Shown here piece after piece: positions 1 through 8,354 of a stretch of 36,055 nucleotides of DNA; the first letter of the stretch is position 1; each line of letters opens with the position of its first letter. Source of the stretch: JALHST01 sp038316335. GTDB taxonomy: Bacteria; Bacteroidota; Bacteroidia; Flavobacteriales; Flavobacteriaceae. Position numbers and translations under genes: made by a program. The notes under the pieces were generated by a model that saw nothing but the letters and a program-made list of their open reading frames with translations, did no database searches and was not told the DNA's origin. The stretch is from the NCBI GenBank assembly GCA_038316335.1, contig JBBQAM010000038.1, positions 1 to 36,055 on the forward strand. The letters are read 5' to 3'.

Positions 1-820
1 TGATTTGAACCTCCCTTTCTTCAGAGAGCAATGTTTCAGAGCCGTCTGAATTTAGTCTGTACCAACGGTAACCACTGGCCGGTATGCTGGTAGAAATTTT
101 CGTCTCCGGCTCATTTGCACAAATTGCCAGTTGATCTGGAATATCAATCGGTGGGCGTAAATTACTGCAATCGACCATGGCTTCCCCTGTGCTAAAACGC
201 TCTTCTATGCAGGAGGCGGCAAGACCGTTTTCATTATAGGGAATAATATGAACAAATATTTCTTGGTTCAAAGGCAGTAGTTCGGGGTATCTATATGCCA
301 ACACATTGCCTACATCGAAATTATCTACAATATCCATACCTCCCGGGGTTGTACCTAGCGATATCCGATAGCCGGTTGCGGTAGGGGCATAATCCCAGCG
401 TATGGGGACATTTACATTGACACCGATTTCCCCGTTTAAAGGTGCGTTCATGACCGTGCAAGGTGGAGGGTCTGTTACATCACCGGTCCGAAAGGTTTCA
501 CCGGGACATATGATCAGTTGCTGGTTCACACTGAACATACTGATGGTTGTGTAGATTTGCGTATTTTCGGGCAGACCGACTTCAGGAATATAAAAATTGG
601 CCGGCCCCGATGAACGCCTATTGAGGATGTCGGTACCCCCCGGGGTTGTTCCTAGCGATATCAGATATCCATAAATGCCGTTTACGGCAGGCCAGGTGAT
701 CGTGGTATTCACAGGAACATTGATGGCCCCATCCGTAGGATTTGTAAGCAATGGACAATTTTGGCCATGCATGGCAAATCCCAAGATAAGTGAGAATAGA
801 TATAGCTTTTTTTTTTGCAT
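1..820 (-). CDS. Secreted FnIII-like repeat protein, N-terminal part (C-terminus outside window)
   Basis: The frame is open from ATG at 820 to the window edge, giving about 273 residues without a stop. A signal peptide is visible (Lys-rich MQKKK, hydrophobic LYLFSLILGFAMHG, then mature QNCPLL). Two Ig/FnIII-like modules of about 100 residues follow, starting near residues 24 and 122. Each has a D/NGxIxVNVP-type strand, a conserved Trp, and the motif ISLGTTPGGxDI. A third, Ig-like segment with a YRWYR core begins near 245. This layout is usual for large Bacteroidota surface proteins exported by the type IX secretion system, often with a gliding-motility-type C-terminal domain; the sorting domain itself is not in view, so that is inference. 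Codons 2-5 sit on an uninterrupted run of ten A (807-816 on the plus strand). Confidence 0.8.
   Translation of the reverse strand, partial: MQKKKLYLFSLILGFAMHGQNCPLLTNPTDGAINVPVNTTITWPAVNGIYGYLISLGTTPGGTDILNRRSSGPANFYIPEVGLPENTQIYTTISMFSVNQQLIICPGETFRTGDVTDPPPCTVMNAPLNGEIGVNVNVPIRWDYAPTATGYRISLGTTPGGMDIVDNFDVGNVLAYRYPELLPLNQEIFVHIIPYNENGLAASCIEERFSTGEAMVDCSNLRPPIDIPDQLAICANEPETKISTSIPASGYRWYRLNSDGSETLLSEEREVQI
337..373. repeat. Intragenic direct repeat, copy 2 of the FnIII-like module core
   Basis: This 37-base stretch matches 634-670 at 33 of 37 positions by direct alignment. It encodes the ISLGTTPGG core of the second FnIII-like module of the secreted protein. It reflects domain duplication and is a possible site for recombination that changes module number. 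Confidence 0.75.
634..670. repeat. Intragenic direct repeat, copy 1 of the FnIII-like module core
   Basis: Partner of 337-373 (33 of 37 bases identical). It encodes the ISLGTTPGG core of the first FnIII-like module. Confidence 0.75.
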
Positions 821-847
821 TTGAAATAAATCAAACACCACAAGATA

Positions 848-1681
848 CTACAAATCCCGCTTTCTTAGCAACGCATAGGATGAATAGATAAAGATTGTCG
901 TCCAAACCAATACAATCAAGACTTGGTACCAATGGACGTGGTAGTCGAGTGTGAATTTTTCACCGATTTCTTTCGCTATCGACTGTACGGCGCTTAATCT
1001 AGAAAAAGGTTCCTGGATTAGATTGGACATCGATTGCAGGGGTAAAAAGCTTTTTATTGTCTTAGCCGTATCCCATGATACTAATTTCCACCCAAGAAAT
1101 CCAAAGAGCAATTGTTCGAAAATGAACCACAAAAACAGGAAACCCAAGGCGAAGGCCGACCGTTTGACCAAAATTCCCAAAAAGAGGCAGAAGGCGAAAA
1201 AGCCGACCAATTTTACAAAAAATGCAATTAGATACTCCAATTCGGAGAAAATGATCGAAAGTTCATTGAAGTCAGAATAGATCAACCCCAATATCAAGGA
1301 AACCACAAAAACAAAAACCGTGGATATCAATGCGAAGGTAATCACGGTAAGGAATTTCGATAAGATAAATTCCTTTTTTGACAGGCCATCTATCAAATTT
1401 TGCTTGATGGTCTTGTTACTATATTCGTTCGACATCATCGAGACGATGACAATGGCTAGAAACAATTTAAAAAGAGCGGTAATGTAGGTATTAAAGTGCC
1501 AGATATATGGGAAATTGAAAATACCTTGATCCGCAAGGTGAAATTTAATAGGGCCAATGTCAAATTTTATGGCGGCTATCAAGGCAATTGAAGTCAATAG
1601 CACAAAATAGGCTATAATCAAAACCTTGCTGGCCCGGTTGTTCCAAAGTTTAATGAATTCTATTTGTAAAAGTCGTTTCAT
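848..1681 (-). CDS. ABC-2 type transporter permease subunit
   Basis: A 277-residue integral membrane protein with about six hydrophobic segments, ending in a charged LLRKRDL tail, as in the permeases of BcrAB/NatAB-like exporters. I start it at ATG 1681 (MKRLLQIEFIKLWNN). The opening, with an amphipathic helix followed by a first membrane span, is typical of this family. A start at 1714 would add 11 residues and overlap the upstream gene. The stop of the ATPase gene lies only 13 bases upstream, so the two are surely one operon and one exporter. The substrate cannot be read from the sequence; relatives export antibiotics, sodium or peptides. The family call is confident, the substrate unknown. 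Confidence 0.88.
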   Translation of the reverse strand: MKRLLQIEFIKLWNNRASKVLIIAYFVLLTSIALIAAIKFDIGPIKFHLADQGIFNFPYIWHFNTYITALFKLFLAIVIVSMMSNEYSNKTIKQNLIDGLSKKEFILSKFLTVITFALISTVFVFVVSLILGLIYSDFNELSIIFSELEYLIAFFVKLVGFFAFCLFLGILVKRSAFALGFLFLWFIFEQLLFGFLGWKLVSWDTAKTIKSFLPLQSMSNLIQEPFSRLSAVQSIAKEIGEKFTLDYHVHWYQVLIVLVWTTIFIYSSYALLRKRDL

Positions 1682-1694
1682 ATGCGGTCTTCGA

Positions 1695-2612
1695 TTAATG
1701 GGTCTCGTTGGCAAGCGACGGTGTTTTGGTCAGGGTCAAAAATTGTTCTTCCAAACTTTCTTTTCTTTTCACAAGATGGGAAAGCACAATTCCCTTCTCG
1801 AACAATAGGGTATTTAATTCCGCCGCTCCCATTTCCTCTTTTAAAAAGGCAGTAATAAGGCCATTTTCTGTTTTGATTTCACCAAAACTGGCATTTCCTT
1901 CCAAAAAGATTTTAAGCTTTTCGATCTGATGGGTCCTCAATTCAAAAAAACCAAAACTGGCGAGCATACCATCTACGGTGCCAGAATATAACTTTTCGCC
2001 TTTTCTAAGGATTACAACATGGGTACAGACTTTTTCAACTTCGTCTAAGAGATGGGAGGCCAACAAAATCGTGGTACCTTCAGACGCAATCTTTTTTATG
2101 ATTTCCCGAATCTGATGTATCCCTTGGGGGTCTAGACCATTGGTCGGTTCATCGAGGATCAAGATCTCTGGATTGTTCAATAAGGCGGAGGCAATGGCCA
2201 GGCGTTGTTTCATTCCCAATGAATAGGTTTTGAACTTGCTGTCCTTGCGGTCTAGCAGCCCAACAATTGCTAACTTTTCTTCTACCCGTTCCTCAGACAC
2301 TTCCTTAATTTTACAGACCAGTCTTAGGTTCTGGACCGCGGTCATATAGGGGTAAAAGTTCGGTCTTTCAATGATGGCCCCGACCTTTTTCAGCGCATTA
2401 TGGGTCGTTATCTTCCCATCGAACCAAGAGAATTGTCCACTGGTCGCATTGACAACGTTCAATACAATGCCCAAAGTGGTTGATTTTCCGCTCCCGTTAG
2501 GACCTAGAATTCCATATACATTTCCTTTTTCGATGGTAAACGATAAATCTTTAACCGCGGTGAGATGTCCAAACTTTTTAGTCAGGTGTTGTACGGTGAG
2601 TATTTTTTCCAA
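1695..2612 (-). CDS. ABC transporter ATP-binding protein (BcrA/CcmA-like)
   Basis: A 305-residue cytoplasmic ATPase that powers the permease encoded directly downstream. Motifs: Walker A GPNGSGKST (37-45), signature YSLGMKQ (130-136), Walker B LILDEP (151-156) followed by TNGLD, and an H-loop ASHLLDE near 184-190. The C-terminal 90 residues form the accessory region usual in this subfamily. No ATG precedes the conserved N-terminus in frame. The start is TTG at 2610-2612, preceded by AAAGGA eight bases away, a rather good ribosome site for this phylum. First gene of a two-gene operon transcribed away from the kinase-like gene. Confidence 0.92.
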   Translation of the reverse strand: MEKILTVQHLTKKFGHLTAVKDLSFTIEKGNVYGILGPNGSGKSTTLGIVLNVVNATSGQFSWFDGKITTHNALKKVGAIIERPNFYPYMTAVQNLRLVCKIKEVSEERVEEKLAIVGLLDRKDSKFKTYSLGMKQRLAIASALLNNPEILILDEPTNGLDPQGIHQIREIIKKIASEGTTILLASHLLDEVEKVCTHVVILRKGEKLYSGTVDGMLASFGFFELRTHQIEKLKIFLEGNASFGEIKTENGLITAFLKEEMGAAELNTLLFEKGIVLSHLVKRKESLEEQFLTLTKTPSLANETH

Positions 2613-2659
2613 AATGGTCGTCCTTTTTAATAGTATGCCCTTACTTGACGAAGAAACCC

Positions 2660-2667
2660 TAAATTTG
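2660..2667 (+). promoter_or_regulatory. Bacteroidota -7 box TAAATTTG upstream of the kinase-like gene
   Basis: Exact match to TAnnTTTG, about 52 bases before the preferred start at 2720. A TTG lies upstream, but only 12 bases away against the usual 17 or more, so the -33 element is doubtful. Confidence 0.4.
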
Positions 2668-2719
2668 TTACATACGAATCGCGATAAAATATACCAATCC
2701 CATGTCGGAGGAACGATTA

Positions 2720-3784
2720 ATGTCGAAGAAGAAACCCGCTTATCCGGTCAACGAACGGCTTGACGCCTATTTGGACCATTACAATCGAAAAATCGAGATA
2801 CCCATATTTTATGAGGATCTTTTGCGTTTCTCAGGATCAGTTGTAGTATACGATTCGAATGATGAAGATACTTTATGGATCCGTGTGTATTATTCTGATT
2901 GTGATCGGCAGGAAATTGATTTGAGCCTTAAAAAGGTATATTCTATTTTACATTCCGACGGAAGCGATAGCATAATACAATATCTGAATGTGGATGCGGT
3001 CGACTATTGTACGTTTGGCAACTCGAAGCCATTTAGAATTAAGGTACGGAACATTCTCAATGATAACTTCACCTATTTTTACGTCAAGAAGACCGATGCA
3101 TCCCGTGTCTATGGGCTCGAATTAGAGCATATGCTGTCACCATACAATCTTAACTTTTTGGTCTATAAGGATACCTTGATCGAAGAACATATCGCTGGCA
3201 TTCCGGGAGATGTTTTTATCAAGGAATTCCTCCCAAAATGCACGGAATCCGAAAAGGCCCAGCTTGCAAAGGAATTCGTAAAGTTTAATGAACGCTGTAT
3301 GATTCGGCTATTAGGGGATATGCGTTCTTATAACTATGTCATCGTCCCCACCCATGATTTCGATCATGTGGTCTATAAAATACGTGCAATCGATTTTGAC
3401 CAACAATGTTTTGAAGGAAAACTAAAGGTCTATCGCCCACAGTTTTTCAAGGAAAACTTTTTGATGGTCGATTTGGTGCGCGGTAAGTTGCAGCGTAATT
3501 CAGTAGATCAGTACAAGGTCGAAGAGCGATCAATCGTAGCCAAGCGAATAATAAGTTCAGAGGATCGTATCGAACAATTGATTAAAATATGTCGGGATGA
3601 TACAATTTCGTTGGCTGAAAATATTACTTTACTGGGAAGTCAGATTTATGAGCTCACCCTTGACGTAAAATTCAAACGATGCAAGAGTATGGGTGAATTA
3701 CTGTCTTTGGCCTTGGATTTTGTAAAACGAAATTATGAGAATGTGAGCATGAAACAGATTATAGAACAACGCATAAAGATATAG
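2720..3784 (+). CDS. Conserved hypothetical protein, probable divergent protein-kinase-like fold
   Basis: 354 residues; no named family recognised. Start chosen at ATG 2720 because GGAGGA sits seven bases before it; ATG 2702 would add six residues and lose that site. Residues 1-100 form an alpha/beta N-terminal domain. After that the order of elements resembles a kinase-like fold: a strand with FYVKK (120-124, candidate ATP lysine), a helix with GLELEHM (candidate paired Glu), a hinge-like IEEHIAGIPGD (154-164), then LGDMRSYN (candidate catalytic D200-x4-N205) and a hydrophobic strand ending IDFD (224-227, candidate metal-binding D225). These assignments are inference from motif order. The gene stands alone, divergent from the ABC operon and convergent with the nucleoid-protein gene. 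Activity and substrate are unknown; it could be a pseudokinase. Confidence 0.75.
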   Translation: MSKKKPAYPVNERLDAYLDHYNRKIEIPIFYEDLLRFSGSVVVYDSNDEDTLWIRVYYSDCDRQEIDLSLKKVYSILHSDGSDSIIQYLNVDAVDYCTFGNSKPFRIKVRNILNDNFTYFYVKKTDASRVYGLELEHMLSPYNLNFLVYKDTLIEEHIAGIPGDVFIKEFLPKCTESEKAQLAKEFVKFNERCMIRLLGDMRSYNYVIVPTHDFDHVVYKIRAIDFDQQCFEGKLKVYRPQFFKENFLMVDLVRGKLQRNSVDQYKVEERSIVAKRIISSEDRIEQLIKICRDDTISLAENITLLGSQIYELTLDVKFKRCKSMGELLSLALDFVKRNYENVSMKQIIEQRIKI

Positions 3785-3908
3785 TGTCGTGGCCATTTTG
3801 GCTGTACCCTATTCACTGGCATGGTTTCTAAGGCTGAATTTTCATACCACAAATTCCAAGATTCGAAAAAGCATTCAAATTTTGTACTTTTTTATCCTTT
3901 TATAGCGG

Positions 3909-4967
3909 TTAGCTTTTTTGTTCTTTGTTAAAATAGACGAGGTAGTAATACATCTGTCGCTCTTCGTCCCACCCTTTTTCTACGAATTTTTGTGCGGATT
4001 CCAGGTTTATGAAATCAAGTTTTATTTGAATGTTCGTGTCTAGATTAATGACATTCCGCATTTTTTTTCGCGCATCGCTGACAGCCTTGTTGGCAATATC
4101 AAAGTTTGAAACATCCTCAATGCTGTATTTGGGTCCTTTTTCGACCTTATAGTGTTTAAATTCAGGAATCAATTCAGGGTTTTCCATCACTTCATTCAGG
4201 AAACTCGTCTCTTCAAAAGCGTCGTTCTTGGCAAAATGATTAACGGCACGATTCATAAAAAGGACTTCTTGTTGTTTGTCCTCTGCGGGCAAAACAACGT
4301 CCTTGGCAAAATTCTGACAGAATTTCAAATAGTTCTTGGTATAAAAATTGTCATCGGCCAGGGAATCGACCCCCAAGAAATTTTCTAACCAATATTTGGT
4401 ATCATAACGATTGCTATCTACCGAAAGCACTTTAAAACCATCCTCTTTGTTGACATTGAAAATTAGGCAGCCTTTGTCTAATTTATTGATATTGATACCT
4501 TGCTGGATTACAATATCCAAATTGCTTCCTTTTTCCTCGAACTGCAGAAAGTCATGCTTTAGCTCACTTTTAAAAATGCCCACGGCATCGACTTTTTGGT
4601 TGTCTAAAAGAATACCGGTCAAATAGGTAATATAGACCTCACCACTCTTAATATGTGGGTGATTCGATTGTTCGAAGAGATGGGTAGCCAACTTTTTTGA
4701 ACTTAAATGGGCCGCACTAGGTTCGTCGAAGATCTCGGAAACATATTTATACACTTCATTGAATTCAACGTCGACTTCATTGGTCAAATGGTAATAATTT
4801 TCCTCCTTCTCACGAAATGGCCTAAAAAAGTATTCCTTTAAAAGGCCTGTTGTCTCATCATTTAGTTGATAAGGTTCAGCTGATAGAAAAATGTTTTCGG
4901 CCTTATTTTTATTGCCGACACGATGAACCGATAAACTTTCGATATGGGTGGGGTAGAGGTTTATCAT
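3909..4967 (-). CDS. Nucleoid-associated protein (NdpA/YejK-like, NA37 family)
   Basis: 352 residues, the usual length for the Bacteroidota version. Opening residues INLYPTHIESLSVHRVGN and the central block GEVYITYLTGILLDN with DAVGIFKSE are family hallmarks, as is the later DKGCLIFNVNKEDGFKVLSVD. Members bind DNA or nucleoid in proteobacteria (YejK/NdpA); the Bacteroidota proteins are assigned by homology only. Acidic stretches dominate the N-terminal half. It is a single-gene unit with 135 bases upstream. Stop codon TAA at 3909-3911; convergent with the kinase-like gene across 124 bases in which I see no clear hairpin terminator. Confidence 0.82.
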   Translation of the reverse strand: MINLYPTHIESLSVHRVGNKNKAENIFLSAEPYQLNDETTGLLKEYFFRPFREKEENYYHLTNEVDVEFNEVYKYVSEIFDEPSAAHLSSKKLATHLFEQSNHPHIKSGEVYITYLTGILLDNQKVDAVGIFKSELKHDFLQFEEKGSNLDIVIQQGININKLDKGCLIFNVNKEDGFKVLSVDSNRYDTKYWLENFLGVDSLADDNFYTKNYLKFCQNFAKDVVLPAEDKQQEVLFMNRAVNHFAKNDAFEETSFLNEVMENPELIPEFKHYKVEKGPKYSIEDVSNFDIANKAVSDARKKMRNVINLDTNIQIKLDFINLESAQKFVEKGWDEERQMYYYLVYFNKEQKS

Positions 4968-5016
4968 ATTTTGAAATAGTGGATTAACTAGTTAATTTTC
5001 TCTTGGAAATGTTTTG

Positions 5017-5094
5017 TTTTAACCTAAAAAAGTTGAAGTGCCTACAAGTGTGTCGCTATAACGACTTAAGCATACATTGTGTTATTTTAACCTA
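5017..5094. promoter_or_regulatory. Possible control region upstream of the nucleoid-protein gene
   Basis: Two exact copies of TTTTAACCTA (5017-5026 and 5085-5094) flank a 14-base near-palindrome GTCGCTATAACGAC (5052-5065, one mismatched pair). The layout could be an operator. No TAnnTTTG box is present, so the promoter itself is not located. Weak evidence. Confidence 0.25.
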
Positions 5095-5102
5095 GAATAC
5101 CG

Positions 5103-5597
5103 TCAGTTCCAATTTTCATCGAAATCGAGGTCGTCGTAATTTTCCAAGGTATCATCAAAATCGTAGGTCGGATCCGATTCGAAATTTTTCTCTGGGGGAT
5201 CTTCGGGCAATTCCCCAAAGCTAAAGAGGACATTTGGATAGGAGCGCCCATTTTCCTTCTCGACAATATCGGCCAATTCAACAAAAAAGGTCCACATACT
5301 CAAAAAATCGTATACATAGATGAGTCGGGGCGTATATTCGGAAAGGACATCCTCTAAATAGGTCTCATTCATCAATTTCACATCCGACCCATTTTCGCCC
5401 ATATCGAAAAGGGCTATTTCCTGGTCTTGGTTCCAGTCGGCGTCGCAGGTATAAAACGAGGCCATCTCATTTCCCATAAATCCAAATGACTGAGCAACTA
5501 CATTATGAAACTCTTCCAAAGAACTACTTGCATCAACCGCTAAATCCCGAAATATGTCTTCCTCGGCATCTAGAATTATTCGGATCTTGTAAATCAT
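5103..5597 (-). CDS. Plasmid pRiA4b ORF-3 family protein (TnpR-like passenger fold)
   Basis: 164 residues starting at ATG 5597 (MIYKIRIILDAEEDIFRDLA). The opening 'KIRIxLxxxxxIxRDLxV' strand and the SLEEFHNVVAQSFGF helix match the pRiA4b ORF-3/IS1096 passenger fold, which is usually chromosomal in Flavobacteria and of unknown role. The C-terminal 30 residues are almost wholly acidic and aromatic (PTYDFDDTLENYDDLDFDE), suggesting a disordered tail. An ATG-less extension to 5621 would overlap the region before the ctaA stop and is unlikely. The gene follows ctaA by 26 bases, so it is probably co-transcribed with it; no functional link is known to me. The name does not imply mobility here. Confidence 0.72.
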   Translation of the reverse strand: MIYKIRIILDAEEDIFRDLAVDASSSLEEFHNVVAQSFGFMGNEMASFYTCDADWNQDQEIALFDMGENGSDVKLMNETYLEDVLSEYTPRLIYVYDFLSMWTFFVELADIVEKENGRSYPNVLFSFGELPEDPPEKNFESDPTYDFDDTLENYDDLDFDENWN

Positions 5598-5623
5598 GCC
5601 CTTTTTTTTAGGTAGCAACAAAG

Positions 5624-6664
5624 TTACAAAGTTTTAGGACTTTTAATGGCATTTGGAGCTTCCAAAATCAAATAGCATTGCACCCCGAAGAGTAAGGAAG
5701 CCAGGATAAGATGTATGGGTTGTGTCGCATATGGAAAATGAAGATAATACATGGCTATGCCCGTCAAAATCTCGGCCAAGATCAGGATCAAAACCCATCT
5801 TATTTTTGAAAACCCCAATTTGAAACGATATATCCTAAAGGCAATGTACAGGTTTAGCAGCCCTACGAAAATCGAAAAGGAACGATGCAGATAAAATTGA
5901 AAGATTGGTTGTTGCAACCAAAGGTGCTTCGCGGTTTCCCCAAGTGAATCGATCTGAGTATCCACGAATTGCCGCACCTGCGTTCCCAAAAGTACTTGGG
6001 CTAAGGTAGCCAACAAAGCAAAAATCAATAGCCGCACCAGCAAGGAATCTTTTTTAAAATGGTTATTTGCGGTCGTAGCTGCTGTTTTATGGATCAAAAC
6101 GAGCAATAGGGCCACAATGGCCAAGGCCATAAACATATGGATCGTAATCTTTACGGGCTCCAGAACCGAAAAAACTACCGTGGCACCCAACCAAGCTTGA
6201 AAACCCATTCCAAAAACAACCGACCATGAAATCAAGGGCACTATCTTATTTTTCTTCCAGTATTTGAATGAATAGAGGGCAAGGGCCAGTGTTGCCAAAC
6301 CGGCCAAGGCTCCCAAAAGGCGGTTTATGAATTCTACCCAGGTATGGGAGGCATTAAACTTGGCATAATCGTGTTTGGTATATGGTTCCCAATGTGCCTT
6401 ATCAAAGGTTGCCGTAGTTTTGAAGTCTGATGTAGCCACTTGCAATGTGGCATCCAAGATAATAACTTGTCCCTTTTTATACGCGTGGTCCTGTTTCCAT
6501 TGCAATTCAGAACGATTGGTCGGTGGAATGTAATAGCCAAAGCATTTCGGCCAATCGGGACAGCCCATGCCACTCCCCGTCATACGAACCACGGCTCCCG
6601 CCAAAATTACGAGATAGACTAAAATCAATGAAATTTTAGCCAGTTTTCTAAACGTTTTATCCAT
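5624..6664 (-). CDS. ctaA: Heme A synthase, COX15/CtaA family
   Basis: Inner-membrane enzyme that oxidises the C8 methyl of heme O to the formyl group of heme A, for aa3/caa3-type cytochrome oxidases. 346 residues with about eight membrane spans. The N-terminus GAVVRMTGSGMGCPDWPKC carries the family signature and a Cys pair (35 and 41). Heme-ligand regions are visible as SHTWVEFINRLLG, KITIHMFMAL and YLHRSFSIFVG. The extended periplasmic loop between the first two spans (about residues 45-105) is usual in Bacteroidota members. The gene leads a probable two-gene unit with the pRiA4b-family protein. The cytochrome oxidase operon and protoheme farnesyltransferase are not in the window. Confidence 0.94.
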   Translation of the reverse strand: MDKTFRKLAKISLILVYLVILAGAVVRMTGSGMGCPDWPKCFGYYIPPTNRSELQWKQDHAYKKGQVIILDATLQVATSDFKTTATFDKAHWEPYTKHDYAKFNASHTWVEFINRLLGALAGLATLALALYSFKYWKKNKIVPLISWSVVFGMGFQAWLGATVVFSVLEPVKITIHMFMALAIVALLLVLIHKTAATTANNHFKKDSLLVRLLIFALLATLAQVLLGTQVRQFVDTQIDSLGETAKHLWLQQPIFQFYLHRSFSIFVGLLNLYIAFRIYRFKLGFSKIRWVLILILAEILTGIAMYYLHFPYATQPIHLILASLLFGVQCYLILEAPNAIKSPKTL

Positions 6665-6727
6665 TGATGAAATGCAATTTTAGGCACCTATATAAGACAC
6701 GTTTGAAGGCTCATAAAGTAGTGCCGA

Positions 6728-8182
6728 TCAATTTTTTAGGGATTTACCGTGCGTATCCATTTTTGGGATTAGCCCTAGTTCAATACCTTTTTTCAGCATC
6801 ATCGCAAAGGCTGCCTCACGTTCGTTCGGTATCTCGCCCTCCAATATGGCCTCTTTGATAGCCTCCTTAATGAATCCGATTTTTTTACAAGGGTCTAGGT
6901 CAAAGACTTTCATTATCTCTTCACCTGTTATGGGTGGCTGAAAATTACGCACATGGTCCCTAGCTTCGACTTCCTCGATTTTTTGTCGTACCACCTTAAA
7001 ATTATGCTTGTACTTTTTTTGTTTTTTTGAATTTTTAGTCGTGATATCCGCTTCGCAGAGCGTCATAAGATCTTCAACGTGATCTCCTGCGTCGAATACC
7101 AATCTTCGCACAGCCGAATCGGTTACGAAATCCTCCGAAAGTATGATGGGTCGTGAACTCATCAATACCATTTTCTGAACAAACTTCATTTTATCGTTCA
7201 AGGGCATATGCAACCGTTTGAAAAGCTTGTAAACCATTTTAGAGCCGACAAATTCATGCCCATGAAATGTCCAACCTAGTTTTTTATGGAATTTTTTCGT
7301 CGGTGCCTTCCCAATGTCGTGCAATAGGGCTGCCCATCGTAGCCATAGATTGTCGGTCGTTATTGCAATATTATCGACCACTTCCAAGGTATGCCAAAAA
7401 TTGTCCTTATGGCGTTGGCCTTCTATCTCTTGTATCCCTTCGAGGGCTACTAATTCTGGAAGGATGTAGGGAAGTAGTCCGGTCTTATGCAAGAGGGTGA
7501 ATCCGACGGATGGTTTATCGCTCTCTAAAATTTTATGCAACTCCACAACAATGCGTTCCCCGGATATGATTTTAATGCGTTCCCGATTATTGGTAATGCA
7601 CTGAAGTGATTCTAATTGAATTTCAAAGTGCAATTGGGTTGCAAAACGGATTGCTCGCATCATCCTAAGGGGATCATCCGAATAGGTAATGTTAGGATCT
7701 AATGGGGTGCGGATCAGTTTTTTGGCAAGGTCTGATTGTCCATCGAAGGGATCTATTAAATTCCCGAAATCGCTTGCATTTAGGGAGATGGCCATTGTAT
7801 TTATGGTAAAATCCCGCCGTTTCTGATCTTCTTCCAAGGTACCGTTTTCTACAATTGGCTTTCGACTATCCCTTTGATAACTTTCGGTACGGGCCCCGAC
7901 AAACTCCAGTTCCAATCCTTGGTGACGAATCATGGCCGTGCCAAAGTTCTTGAAAACCGAAACCTGAGGGCGGCCAGGTAACTTTAAAGCCACTTTTTCG
8001 GCCAGTTCGATTCCACTGCCAACGGCTACAATATCGATGTCCTTGGGTATTCCGCGTGCGCAAAGATAATCCCTGACAAAACCGCCAATTACATAACAAT
8101 CAATGCCAATTTCGGCGGCTGCCTCGGCCACTAGACTGAAAATCGGGTTATGTAATGCTGCTTTGTGGTCTTTGAGGTTCAA
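6728..8182 (-). CDS. cca: CCA tRNA nucleotidyltransferase with HD domain
   Basis: Adds or repairs the 3' CCA of tRNA. 484 residues. The N-terminal polymerase-beta-like domain has VIGGFVRDYL (about 31-40) and the catalytic pair in PKDIDIVAVG; then the RRDFTINTMAISL and DDPLRMMRAIRFA blocks (neck and tRNA-nucleotide recognition) follow. A C-terminal HD domain is seen as LLHDIGK with GHEFVGSKM. No ATG or GTG lies in frame near the conserved N-terminus, so the best start is TTG at 8180-8182 (MNLKDHKAALHNPIF). The TTG falls inside a small tandem repeat TTGAACCT-TTGAACCT. Single gene, 63 bases upstream of ctaA in the same direction. Confidence 0.93.
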   Translation of the reverse strand: MNLKDHKAALHNPIFSLVAEAAAEIGIDCYVIGGFVRDYLCARGIPKDIDIVAVGSGIELAEKVALKLPGRPQVSVFKNFGTAMIRHQGLELEFVGARTESYQRDSRKPIVENGTLEEDQKRRDFTINTMAISLNASDFGNLIDPFDGQSDLAKKLIRTPLDPNITYSDDPLRMMRAIRFATQLHFEIQLESLQCITNNRERIKIISGERIVVELHKILESDKPSVGFTLLHKTGLLPYILPELVALEGIQEIEGQRHKDNFWHTLEVVDNIAITTDNLWLRWAALLHDIGKAPTKKFHKKLGWTFHGHEFVGSKMVYKLFKRLHMPLNDKMKFVQKMVLMSSRPIILSEDFVTDSAVRRLVFDAGDHVEDLMTLCEADITTKNSKKQKKYKHNFKVVRQKIEEVEARDHVRNFQPPITGEEIMKVFDLDPCKKIGFIKEAIKEAILEGEIPNEREAAFAMMLKKGIELGLIPKMDTHGKSLKN

Positions 8183-8354
8183 AGGTTCAATATTTATGAT
8201 TCGTGGCCGAGTGTATCGAGGTACTTGAATTTTGACTTCAAGGATTGGCCCATTTCTGTGACACGGCTATTTTATCCAGCGAATACAAACCAGAAACTCC
8301 AATTGCCGATCCTGTTTAGGGGGCAAGGTTTTTTTGGCCACAGCAACCTGAGTT

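Noticed and set aside
951..1280. Plus-strand open frame of 109 codons
   Set aside because: It lies wholly antisense inside the ABC permease gene, has low-complexity Lys-rich translation and no family match.
2371..2763. Plus-strand open frame of 130 codons ahead of the kinase-like gene
   Set aside because: It is mostly antisense to the ABC ATPase motifs, and its end overlaps the real gene in another frame.
5103..5597. Mobile element suggested by the pRiA4b ORF-3 / TnpR-like name
   Set aside because: No inverted repeats, transposase or target duplication nearby; this family is commonly chromosomal in Flavobacteria.
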